Below are positions 7,631 through 14,694 of a DNA stretch of 33,923 nucleotides, piece after piece. The stretch is from Candidatus Krumholzibacteriota bacterium (GTDB lineage Bacteria; Krumholzibacteriota; Krumholzibacteriia; JACNKJ01): NCBI GenBank assembly GCA_016933175.1, contig JAFGBK010000125.1, positions 1 through 33,923 of the forward strand, given 5' to 3'. The translations under genes were made by a program, and so were the position numbers. The first letter of the stretch is position 1; every line of letters starts with the position of its first letter. Below the pieces are notes generated by a model. It was not told where the DNA came from and made no database searches. It was given only the letters and a program-made list of their open reading frames with translations.

Positions 7631-9055
7631 ATGTCGGACAAGCGGCACAAGGCGTTCTTGACGGTCATCATCCTGGCCTTCCTGAGCCTGCTCGTCCTGG
7701 CGGGAGCCCGGGCCAATGGCGCGGAGCTCAGCAGCCAGGTGGGCACCAGCCACTCGGTGGCGGGCGCCATCGGCCTGGACGCGCGGGCGGCGGCCCTGGC
7801 CTGGGCGGTCACCGGCGTGGACATGGGCGCGGCGGGCCTGGAGATCAATCCGGCCGCCCCGGCCCTGGTGGCGGGCAACCAGTTCATCATCGGGCACCTC
7901 CAGTGGGTCCTGGACGCCAGCGTGAGCCAGGGCATCGTGGCCTTTCCCTTCCGCGACGAGGGCGTGATCAGCCTGGGCCTGCTGCACTTCGACCAGGGCA
8001 CCGTGGACGAGGTCCTCGAGGACGGCAGCTTCACGGGCGAGACCCTCGGCGCGCGCGACCTGCAGCTCTCCCTGGGCATGGCGCGCGTCTTCGGCGACTG
8101 GTTCTGCGCCGGCGCCAAGCTGACCCTCTTCCAGAAGACCCTGGGCTGGGAGCGGGCCACGGGCCTCATGGGTTCGGTGGGCCTGCTCAGCCGCGATCTC
8201 AGTGGGTTCCGCCTGGGGCTGGCGGCCCTCGATTTCGGACCGCCCCTACGCATCCGCCAGGAGAAGGACCCGGCGCCCCTGCGCTTCCGCGTGGGCGCCT
8301 CGCACCAGGTGCGGGTGGCGGGCGACTTCAGCCTCCAGAACTCCATCGACTTCGCCGTCCCGCGGGACAACTACAACTCCTTCGGCGTCGGCACCGAGTG
8401 GGGCTACCGGGACGTCCTCGTGCTGCGCGCCGGTTACCGGCGCACGCTCATGGACGACCAGACGCCCGAGAGCGACCGCTTCCACTACGGCTTCGGCATC
8501 CGGGTGGGCGGCTACCGCCTGGACTACGCCTTCGCCACCAAGGAAGAGTTCGAGAACGTGCACCGCGTGGCGGTGACCTACGACTTCGGCCGCCGGGAGG
8601 CGCCGGCGCCCGCCTGGGAACCGGTCCCCGCCGCGCCCGCGCCGGCGTCCGAGACGGCCGCGCCCGCCGACAGCGCGGCGCCCGTGCCCCTGGCCAAGGT
8701 CACCGTCCTGCAGGGAATCCGCTTCGACCTGGACAGCGCCGAGATCCTGCCATCCAGCTGCGAGCGACTGGACGCGATCTACGATCGCCTGCTGGCCACG
8801 CCGGACGTGGAGGCCGTGGAGATCCAGGGCCACACGGACGACACCGGCAGCGAGGACTACAACCTGGCCCTGTCGCTCATGCGCGCCCGCGCGGTGCGGG
8901 ACTACTTCCTCGCGAAGGGCTACCCGCCGCGCAAGCTCGGCGTGATGGGCTACGGGGCGGAGCGCCCCCTGGTGGCCAACGACTCGCCCGAGGGCCGGGC
9001 GCAGAACCGGCGCATCGAGCTGCACCTGGTGCGGGTCACGAACGCGGATCTCTAG
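7631..9055 (+). CDS. PorV/PorQ-type outer-membrane barrel fused to an OmpA peptidoglycan-binding domain
   Basis: The protein has 474 residues. A signal segment (about 1-32) leads to a barrel of about residues 35-330 with PorV/UPF0164 hallmarks: GLDARAAALAWA, EINPAAP, repeated amphipathic strands, and a final HRVAVTYDFG strand. A Pro/Ala-rich linker (about 330-354) joins an OmpA C-terminal domain (355-470) containing GHTDDTGSEDYNLALS and NRRIELHL. PorV proteins shuttle sorting-domain cargo in type IX secretion, while OmpA domains grip peptidoglycan. The fusion could therefore anchor or display the product of the gene eight bases upstream. The start ATG 7631 follows AGGAG, which overlaps the upstream stop codon and suggests translational coupling. 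Domain calls are strong; the partnership is inferred. Confidence 0.88.
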   Translation: MSDKRHKAFLTVIILAFLSLLVLAGARANGAELSSQVGTSHSVAGAIGLDARAAALAWAVTGVDMGAAGLEINPAAPALVAGNQFIIGHLQWVLDASVSQGIVAFPFRDEGVISLGLLHFDQGTVDEVLEDGSFTGETLGARDLQLSLGMARVFGDWFCAGAKLTLFQKTLGWERATGLMGSVGLLSRDLSGFRLGLAALDFGPPLRIRQEKDPAPLRFRVGASHQVRVAGDFSLQNSIDFAVPRDNYNSFGVGTEWGYRDVLVLRAGYRRTLMDDQTPESDRFHYGFGIRVGGYRLDYAFATKEEFENVHRVAVTYDFGRREAPAPAWEPVPAAPAPASETAAPADSAAPVPLAKVTVLQGIRFDLDSAEILPSSCERLDAIYDRLLATPDVEAVEIQGHTDDTGSEDYNLALSLMRARAVRDYFLAKGYPPRKLGVMGYGAERPLVANDSPEGRAQNRRIELHLVRVTNADL

Positions 9056-9056
9056 G

Positions 9057-9075
9057 CGGGCCACCGGCTGGCCCG
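9057..9075. terminator. Small hairpin between convergent genes
   Basis: CGGGCCA (9057-9063) and TGGCCCG (9069-9075) pair over seven bases with a five-base loop, directly after the stop codon at 9055. The next gene, on the minus strand, ends at 9150. There is no U tract, so the call rests on position. Confidence 0.35.
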
Positions 9076-9149
9076 GCGGTCCGTCGCCGGCGCGGCGCCC
9101 GGATCGGGCGGCCGTGCGACGGGGCCCGGACCGCGGCGCGGCCCTGCGC

Positions 9150-9929
9150 CTACTCCCACTTCACCGCCTGCTGGTCCACGGCGACGATCTGCACGTCGCC
9201 CGCCGGCGTCGTGCCCACCACTTCGAGGTTGCCGTCCCCGTCGATGTCGAAGATGTCCATGTGGTCGCCGAAGGAGCGCTCGAAGGTCCACTCGAGCTGG
9301 CGGAAGCGGGCGTCCAGGACCTGGCCGGTGTTGAGGACGATCTCGTCCGCGCCGTCGTTGTCCACGTCGGCCACCAGCACCTGACCGGCCGTGTACTCCT
9401 CCGTGCTCCGGAACTCCTCGCTCACCTGCTCGCCGGACATGATCACCAGGTGGTCGTCGGCGAGCAGGACGATCTCGGGCTTGGTGTCCCCGTCCACGTC
9501 GGCGACCGTGAAGCTCTCGATGCTCTGGAAGTAGCCCTCGGCCGTGCGCCAGATGTCCTCCAGGTTCCCCAGGCCGATGACGAAGAGGTCGCCGCGGCGC
9601 GTGGTGACGACGAGATCGTTGCGGCCGTCGCCGGTGACCTCGGCGACGCGGATCTCCTTGACCGGGGCCCAGACCTCGCGCTGGCGCTTGGTCTGGAGCC
9701 GGCCCGTGGCGCGGTCCCGCTCCATGACGTAGAGGATGCCCCGCTCCGTGCCGAAGACGAAGGAATCGGTCGTATCGTCGATCATCTCGGCGGCCCGGTG
9801 GTGCTCGACGAAGGCCCAGGGGTAGGAGATGTTGACCCATTTCTGGGCCGCGGCGGCCGCGGGCAGGAGCAGGATGACGACGGCCGGGAGCAGGAGCAGA
9901 ATGACGGCGATGGTCGGCAGGCGGGCCAT
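9150..9929 (-). CDS. Secreted FG-GAP/VCBS-repeat protein
   Basis: This 259-residue protein has a long hydrophobic signal peptide (MARLPTIAVILLLLPAVVIL, cleavage near AAAAAQ). The mature part is a beta-propeller-like series of FG-GAP repeats with calcium-loop cores: EVTGDGRNDLVV, ADVDGDTKPEIVL, ADVDNDGADEIVL and DIDGDGNLEVVG. Such proteins usually bind ligands or form surface scaffolds; no catalytic motif is visible. ATG 9929 was chosen because GGGAG precedes it and the signal peptide begins there, although the frame is open further upstream. It converges with the PorV-OmpA gene and diverges from the DUF4912 gene. A perfect TATAAT on the minus strand lies about 135 bases upstream. Confidence 0.82.
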   Translation of the reverse strand: MARLPTIAVILLLLPAVVILLLPAAAAAQKWVNISYPWAFVEHHRAAEMIDDTTDSFVFGTERGILYVMERDRATGRLQTKRQREVWAPVKEIRVAEVTGDGRNDLVVTTRRGDLFVIGLGNLEDIWRTAEGYFQSIESFTVADVDGDTKPEIVLLADDHLVIMSGEQVSEEFRSTEEYTAGQVLVADVDNDGADEIVLNTGQVLDARFRQLEWTFERSFGDHMDIFDIDGDGNLEVVGTTPAGDVQIVAVDQQAVKWE

Positions 9930-10063
9930 GGCGGACTCCCTCGTCAGCGGGTGGGGTGCGGAACCGGCTTCAAGGGCCTCCGTCGGTGCCGCGCGCTGCG
10001 AAAGATAGCACGGGCCGGCTGGCGAGCAAAGAGGGCCTCGCGGGTCCTCTTCAAGGTTTCGCA

Positions 10064-10069
10064 ATTATA
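10064..10069 (-). promoter_or_regulatory. Perfect -10 box for the FG-GAP gene
   Basis: The minus strand reads CCCCTATAATTGCG, with TATAAT at 10064-10069 and no clear -35 at the normal distance. Its -35 region would overlap the divergent promoter at 10075-10102, so polymerase binding at the two promoters could be mutually exclusive. Confidence 0.4.
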
Positions 10070-10074
10070 GGGGA

Positions 10075-10102
10075 TTGACGCCCACCTCGATTGTGCTAGT
10101 TT
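10075..10102 (+). promoter_or_regulatory. Candidate extended -10 promoter for the DUF4912-GH57-yicC-gmk operon
   Basis: TTGACG (10075-10080) and TAGTTT (10097-10102) are 16 bases apart, and TGC directly before the -10 box forms an extended -10 element. Transcription would start near 10109, leaving about 48 bases of leader before the start codon at 10157. Confidence 0.55.
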
Positions 10103-10156
10103 GGCCTCGGATCGCATCGATCCTTCCAGAGGGGCCCGGGAAAGGGGCCGGAGGTC

Positions 10157-11026
10157 ATGAAACCCTCAGAACTCAGCCACTTGAAGGTTTCCGAGTTGCG
10201 CGAGCTGGCCCGGGAGCAGAAGCTCATCGGCTACAGCCAGCTGCGCAAGGCGGACCTCGTCGACCTCATCGCGCGACACCTGCGCCGCGAGGCCCGCCGC
10301 CAGGCGGAGCGTCGCCGGCAGGTGGCGGCGGAGCTGGGCCGGCCACTCGCCGAGATCGAGTCCGTCGCGCCCCTGGTCGAGCGGGCCGACACTCCGTCCG
10401 CGGCCTCCACCGCGGCGCCGGCCGCCTCGATCGCGCCGGCGCCCGAGCCGCCGCCCGGGGAGATGAGGGACGCGAGCTGGTACCCCCCCGAGCTGCCCGA
10501 GTCTTATGGCGAGGACCGCATCACCCTCATGGTGCGCGACCCCCACTGGCTCTTCTGCTACTGGGAGGTCACCGACATCCTGCGGGCGCGCGTCCGCGCC
10601 GACTTCAGCGGGGATCCCTGGACCGTCCTGCGCATCCACCTGCTGGGTGACGGCGACCTGGTCGCCGACGGCTGGGAGGAGGGCGTGCCCGAGGGCTCCC
10701 GCAGCTGGTACCTGCACACGGGCCGGCCGGGCGCCCGCTTCCGCGTGGAGCTGGGCCTCAAGGACGCCACCGGCCTTTACCGGATCCTCGTCGCCAGCAA
10801 CACCGTCCAGGCGCCCCAGGACCAGCCCTCCGGCCGCCACGGCGAGGAGTGGGTCGGCCTGAGCCGCGAGGCCTGGCACCGCCTCGAGCGCACCGCCCGC
10901 CCGCGTCCGGGCTCCCTGGCCGGCGTGGAGTTCTTCAAGCACGAGCTGGAGCGCATGGTCGCGGCCCGATTGGGCGGCTCCGAGCTGGCCGTGCCCTCTC
11001 TGCCGCGGAAGGCCTCCGGACCTTGA
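10157..11026 (+). CDS. DUF4912 protein with N-terminal Rho_N/SAP-like motif
   Basis: The 289-residue protein opens with a Rho-N-terminal-like helical segment (about 1-40: LKVSELRELAREQKLIGY, LRKADLVDLI). This kind of module is often linked to nucleic-acid binding. A charged helix and an Ala/Pro linker (about 40-105) follow, then DUF4912 (about 112-250) with YGEDRITLMVRDPHWLFCYWEV. The start ATG follows GGAGG. Its stop overlaps the TTG start of a GH57 branching enzyme by four bases. DUF4912 is often found beside GH57/DUF1957 genes, and its immunoglobulin-like fold suggests glucan or enzyme binding. The biochemical role is unknown; function in glycogen metabolism is inferred from the pairing. 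Confidence 0.85.
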   Translation: MKPSELSHLKVSELRELAREQKLIGYSQLRKADLVDLIARHLRREARRQAERRRQVAAELGRPLAEIESVAPLVERADTPSAASTAAPAASIAPAPEPPPGEMRDASWYPPELPESYGEDRITLMVRDPHWLFCYWEVTDILRARVRADFSGDPWTVLRIHLLGDGDLVADGWEEGVPEGSRSWYLHTGRPGARFRVELGLKDATGLYRILVASNTVQAPQDQPSGRHGEEWVGLSREAWHRLERTARPRPGSLAGVEFFKHELERMVAARLGGSELAVPSLPRKASGP

Positions 11027-12678
11027 GTTCCGACGCCGCGCGCGGCCATCTCGCCCTCGTCCTGCACCATCACCTGCCCTATGTCCGGCACCCGGAGTAC
11101 GAGGACTTCATGGAGGAGGACTGGCTCCATCAGGCGGTGGTGGAGACCTACCTGCCCCTGCTGAAGGTCTTCGAGACCCTGCGCGCCGAGGGCGTGCCCT
11201 ACCGCGTCACCGTCTCCCTGACCCCGCCGCTCATCAGCATGCTGGACGATCCCCTGCTGCGGGGCCGCACCCAGCGCCACATCGAGCGCCTCGTCGGCCT
11301 GGCCGAGGCCGAGGTCGCGCGCACGCGGGGCGACGGCGCGCTGGCGCCCCTGGCCCGCTTCTACCGCGACCATTTCGGCGAGGCCCGGGACCGCTACGTG
11401 AACGGCTACGGGCGGGACGTCGTCTCGCGCTACCGGGACCTGCAGGACAGCGGCCACCTGGAGATCATCACCTGCGGAGCGACCCACGCCTACCTGCCCC
11501 TGATGAACGGCCACGAGCCCGCCATGCGCGCCCAGATAGAGGTGGCCGTGGACCACTACCGGCGCCGCATGGGGCGGCAGCCGCGGGGCATCTGGCTGCC
11601 CGAGTGCGGCTACGAGCCCGGCGTGGACCGGCTCCTGGCCGACGCCGGCCTCGACTACTTCTTCGTGGACACGCACGCCCTGGTCTACGGCGAGCCGCGG
11701 CCCCACTACGGCATCTTCGCGCCGGTGGTCACCGGTCACGACGTGGCCGCCTTCGCCCGCGATCCGGAGACGAGCCACCAGGTCTGGAGCGCCGAGGTGG
11801 GCTATCCCGGCGATCCCGTCTACCGGGAGTTCTACCGGGACCTGGGCTGGGACCTCGACCTGGCGGCCCTGCGCCCCTTCCTCGGCCACCACGGCTTCCG
11901 CAAGTCCATGGGCATCAAGTACCACCGCGTGACCGGCAAGGTGGCGCTGCACGAGAAGGAGCTCTACGATCCCGCCGCCGCCGAGCACAAGGCCGCCGAG
12001 CACGCCGGCAACTTCCTGTTCAACCGCGAGCGGCAGATGGAGTACCTCGCCGGGCGCATGGACCGCCCGCCGGTGGTGGTGGCGCCCTACGACGCCGAGC
12101 TGTTCGGCCACTGGTGGTTCGAGGGGCCCCGCTTCCTGGAGTACTTCCTGCGCAAGGTCGCCTTCGACACGACGGCCTTCCGCCTGTCCACGCCGGCGGA
12201 CGTCCTCGCCGAGCAGCCGGTGATGCAGCGCGTGACCCCGACCCTGTCGAGCTGGGGCTACAAGGGCTACAGCGAGTTCTGGCTCAACGGGGTCAACGAC
12301 TGGCTCTACCGCCACCTGCATCACGCCCAGGAGCGCATGACGCGCCTCGCCGACCGCTGGCGCGAGGGCTGCGACCGCACGCGCGAGCGCCTGCTGGCGC
12401 AGGCCGGCCGCGAGCTGCTGCTGGCCCAGAGCAGCGACTGGGCCTTCATCATGAAGACGGGTACCCTGGTGGATTACGCCGTCAAGCGCAGCAAGGAGCA
12501 CATCGACCGCTTCCTGCGCCTGGCCGAGGCCGTCGAGAGCGGCCGCCACGACGAGGCCTGGCTGGCCGAGGTGGAGGCCCGCGACAACATCTTCCCCGAC
12601 ATCGACTATCGGGTCTTCTGCAGCCGGCCCGGGGACATCCTGGTCCGCGGAACCGTGCAGGCCCCGCCGACCGACTAG
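11023..12678 (+). CDS. GH57 1,4-alpha-glucan branching enzyme (DUF1957 type)
   Basis: This 551-residue cytoplasmic enzyme should cut alpha-1,4-glucan chains and rejoin them as alpha-1,6 branches in glycogen synthesis. Family motifs are clear: HLALVLHHHLPYVRH at the N-terminus, IWLPECGY with the likely nucleophile Glu194, and PYDAELFGHWWFEG with the likely acid/base Asp357. The DUF1957 helical region with SDWAFIMKTGTLVDYA lies at the C-terminus. The frame extends upstream, but TTG 11023 is the best start. It overlaps the DUF4912 stop as TTGA, lies behind a GGAAGG stretch and places the family's first conserved strand at residue 9. The pairing suggests joint action with the DUF4912 protein. It is followed by yicC after 22 bases. 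Confidence 0.92.
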   Translation: MSSDAARGHLALVLHHHLPYVRHPEYEDFMEEDWLHQAVVETYLPLLKVFETLRAEGVPYRVTVSLTPPLISMLDDPLLRGRTQRHIERLVGLAEAEVARTRGDGALAPLARFYRDHFGEARDRYVNGYGRDVVSRYRDLQDSGHLEIITCGATHAYLPLMNGHEPAMRAQIEVAVDHYRRRMGRQPRGIWLPECGYEPGVDRLLADAGLDYFFVDTHALVYGEPRPHYGIFAPVVTGHDVAAFARDPETSHQVWSAEVGYPGDPVYREFYRDLGWDLDLAALRPFLGHHGFRKSMGIKYHRVTGKVALHEKELYDPAAAEHKAAEHAGNFLFNRERQMEYLAGRMDRPPVVVAPYDAELFGHWWFEGPRFLEYFLRKVAFDTTAFRLSTPADVLAEQPVMQRVTPTLSSWGYKGYSEFWLNGVNDWLYRHLHHAQERMTRLADRWREGCDRTRERLLAQAGRELLLAQSSDWAFIMKTGTLVDYAVKRSKEHIDRFLRLAEAVESGRHDEAWLAEVEARDNIFPDIDYRVFCSRPGDILVRGTVQAPPTD

Positions 12679-12700
12679 CCATCCGGCGAAGGGAGACGGC

Positions 12701-13576
12701 GTGATCAGGAGCATGACCGGATTCGGCAGCGCCCGCGCGGTCGCGGGTCCCCATGAGCTGCAGGTGGAGCTGCGCTCGGTGAACAACCGCTTCCTGGACC
12801 TGCAGATCCGGCTGCCCCGCGAGCTGCAGTGGCTCGAGGGCGAGCTCCACGAGCTTCTGCGCCCGGTCCTGAACCGCGGCCGGATCAGCGTCCAGGTGGC
12901 CCTGGAGTGCAGCGCCGCCGCCGAGCCGCCGCGCGTGGATCCCACCGCCCTGCGGGCCTACCTCACGGCCCTGGACGAGGTGGCGCGCGAGGGCGGCCTG
13001 TCGGAGCGGGGCACGGCGGCCCAGTTGCTGGGCCTGCCGGGCCTCTTCGGCGGCGAGGACAGCGGCCTGGACCGGGACGCGACGCGCGAGCTGACCCTGC
13101 GCTGCCTGAACGAGGCCCTGGCCGGGCTCCGGGAGATGAAGGAGCGCGAGGGGAGCGCCCTGGAGGAGGCCCTGCGCGGGAGCCTGGACCTGATCCGGGA
13201 GAGCCTGGACCGCATCGAGACGCGCCTGCCCGAGGTCCGCGCCGCCCTGCGGGAGAACCTCGAGCGCCGTCTCCAGGAGCTCATGGGCGAGCTGCCCATG
13301 GACGAGCAGCGCCTGGCCATGGAGGTGGCCGTCCTGGTGGACCGGAGCGACGTCACCGAGGAGATCGTGCGCCTGGCCTCCCACCTGGGGCAGTTCGGCC
13401 GCGTCCTGGACGAGGGCGGGGAGGTGTCCAAGAAGCTGGGCTTCCTGATCCAGGAGCTGCTGCGCGAGGGCAACACCATCGGCTCCAAGGTGCAGGATCT
13501 GGCGATCACCCGCGAGGTTTTGTTGATTAAGGAGGAGATCGAGAAGCTGCGGGAGCAGATCCAGAACCTGGAGTAG
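12701..13576 (+). CDS. yicC: YicC-family endoribonuclease
   Basis: This 291-residue protein starts with GTG behind GGGAG and carries the invariant opening IRSMTGFG, plus VELRSVNNRFLDL and LNRGRI. The C-terminal DUF1732 part has NTIGSKVQDLAITREVLLIK and ends REQIQNLE. YicC proteins are conserved, oligomeric endoribonucleases acting in RNA turnover. Placement directly before gmk is the classic yicC-gmk-rpoZ-coaBC order seen in many bacteria. Length and all family blocks look normal. The assignment is secure; the natural RNA targets in this organism are unknown. Confidence 0.94.
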   Translation: MIRSMTGFGSARAVAGPHELQVELRSVNNRFLDLQIRLPRELQWLEGELHELLRPVLNRGRISVQVALECSAAAEPPRVDPTALRAYLTALDEVAREGGLSERGTAAQLLGLPGLFGGEDSGLDRDATRELTLRCLNEALAGLREMKEREGSALEEALRGSLDLIRESLDRIETRLPEVRAALRENLERRLQELMGELPMDEQRLAMEVAVLVDRSDVTEEIVRLASHLGQFGRVLDEGGEVSKKLGFLIQELLREGNTIGSKVQDLAITREVLLIKEEIEKLREQIQNLE

Positions 13577-13603
13577 CGCCGCCGGCGGGAGGGGATCGGG
13601 CGC

Positions 13604-14257
13604 ATGGAAGCGGAGTCCGCGGGAGCCCTGGCCATCGTGGTCTCGGGGCCCTCGGGAAGCGGGAAGACCACGCTGGTCAAGCATCTCATGCTGCGCTACC
13701 CGCGCAGCCACTTCTCCATCAGCGCGACCACGCGCGCCCTGCGGGGCGAGGAGATCGACGGCGTCGACTACCGCTTCCTGTCGCGCGAGGACTTTCTCGC
13801 CCTGCGCGACGCGGGCGGCCTGCTCGAGTGGGCCGAGGTCCACGGGCAGTTCTACGGCACGCCCCGCAGCGAGGTGGTGCCCCACCTCCAGGACGGCCGG
13901 CACGTCTTCCTGGACATCGACGTCCAGGGCGCCCTGTCGGTGAAGGAGGCCCTGGGCGAGCGGGCCTTCCTGCTCTTCGTCCTGCCGCCCGACCTGGCGA
14001 CCCTGGAGGGCCGCCTGCGCGGGCGCGGCACCGACGCCGAGGCCATCGTCGCGCTGCGCATGCGCAACGCCCTGGCCGAGCTGGCCCGGCTGCCGGGCTT
14101 CGAGGCCGTGGTGGTCAACCGCGACCTGCCCGCCATGGTGGACGACGCCCTGGCGCTGATCGAGGCCAGGAGGCGCAACCTGGCCGCCTGGCTGGAGGAC
14201 GGCGGCCGCGACTTCGTGCGCGAGGCCTTCGGCGTCGAACTGGCGCAAGATCGGTAA
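13604..14257 (+). CDS. gmk: Guanylate kinase
   Basis: The 217-residue enzyme phosphorylates GMP to GDP using ATP, an essential step in GTP and dGTP supply. The P-loop GPSGSGKTT occupies residues 15-23. The GMP-binding region includes ISATTRALRGEE and YRFLSREDF, and VFLDIDVQGA carries the conserved Asp-rich strand. In many guanylate kinases the GMP-binding segment reads SxTTRxPRxGE. Here the Pro position is Leu and the adjacent residue is missing, a small deviation. The start ATG 13604 lies behind GGGAGGGG. It follows yicC after 27 bases, and a 152-base gap with a candidate promoter separates it from rpoZ. Confidence 0.95.
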   Translation: MEAESAGALAIVVSGPSGSGKTTLVKHLMLRYPRSHFSISATTRALRGEEIDGVDYRFLSREDFLALRDAGGLLEWAEVHGQFYGTPRSEVVPHLQDGRHVFLDIDVQGALSVKEALGERAFLLFVLPPDLATLEGRLRGRGTDAEAIVALRMRNALAELARLPGFEAVVVNRDLPAMVDDALALIEARRRNLAAWLEDGGRDFVREAFGVELAQDR

Positions 14258-14284
14258 TGGCAACACCTTGATGGCAAGATGCCC

Positions 14285-14312
14285 GCCGGGCCGGGGCCCC
14301 GGGCGGCCCGGC
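14285..14312 (+). terminator. GC-rich hairpin between gmk and rpoZ
   Basis: GCCGGGCC (14285-14292) pairs with GGCCCGGC (14305-14312) around a 12-base GGGGCCCCGGGC segment that can itself fold. It follows the gmk stop by 27 bases and precedes the rpoZ promoter. With no U tract it may be a weak or partial terminator. Confidence 0.3.
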
Positions 14313-14332
14313 GCGACGAGCGCGCGGTCCGG

Positions 14333-14361
14333 CTGAAATCCCGCCCCGAATCTGCTACACT
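14333..14361 (+). promoter_or_regulatory. Candidate internal promoter for rpoZ-coaBC-udg-dnaB
   Basis: CTGAAA (14333-14338), a 17-base spacer and TACACT (14356-14361), with TGC directly before the -10 box, form an extended -10 promoter. Transcription would begin about 42 bases before the rpoZ start codon. Confidence 0.5.
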
Positions 14362-14409
14362 GTGCGATCCCGCCGGCGAGGCCGGGAGCATGCGAGGAGG
14401 GTCCAAGGC

Positions 14410-14694
14410 ATGGGTTCCTACATTCCCGTCGACAAGCTGACCGACATCATCTCCAACAAGTACGAGGCCGTCCTGGTGGCCGCCCGCGAGGCGCGCGTCC
14501 AGAACAGCATCTCGCGGCTGAAGGACCTCGATCCCGACACCGAGCAGCCCAAGGTCACCAGCCTTGCCCTCGGGCGCGTCATCGACAACGAGGTCAAGTT
14601 CTTCTACGGCGAGCCGAAGGAGGCCGCGACCGCCGCCGGCGACACCGAGATTCTCGACGTGGAGGAAGACGGGGACGACGCCGGGGATGACTAG
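14410..14694 (+). CDS. rpoZ: RNA polymerase omega subunit
   Basis: Omega (94 residues) helps assemble and stabilise the beta-prime subunit of RNA polymerase. The stretch VDKLTDIISNKYEAVLVAAREAR is close to the family's opening helix pair. The usual later segment is shortened to KVTSLALGRVIDNEVKFF, followed by an acidic tail rich in Asp and Glu. The ATG at 14410 is preferred to an in-frame ATG 48 bases upstream because GAGGAGG (14394-14400) is well placed before it and the conserved VDKL segment follows directly. The stop lies inside the start of coaBC, an eight-base overlap, which suggests translational coupling. The position between gmk and coaBC supports the call. Confidence 0.88.
   Translation: MGSYIPVDKLTDIISNKYEAVLVAAREARVQNSISRLKDLDPDTEQPKVTSLALGRVIDNEVKFFYGEPKEAATAAGDTEILDVEEDGDDAGDD

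Noticed and set aside
9930..10064. Upstream in-frame extension of the FG-GAP gene by 45 residues
   Set aside because: The signal peptide and ribosome site mark the start at 9929. The extension covers the divergent promoter region.
10777..14266. Two long minus-strand open frames (10777-12945 and 12482-14266) opposite GH57, yicC and gmk
   Set aside because: They are shadow frames caused by high G+C. The plus-strand proteins are unmistakable family members.
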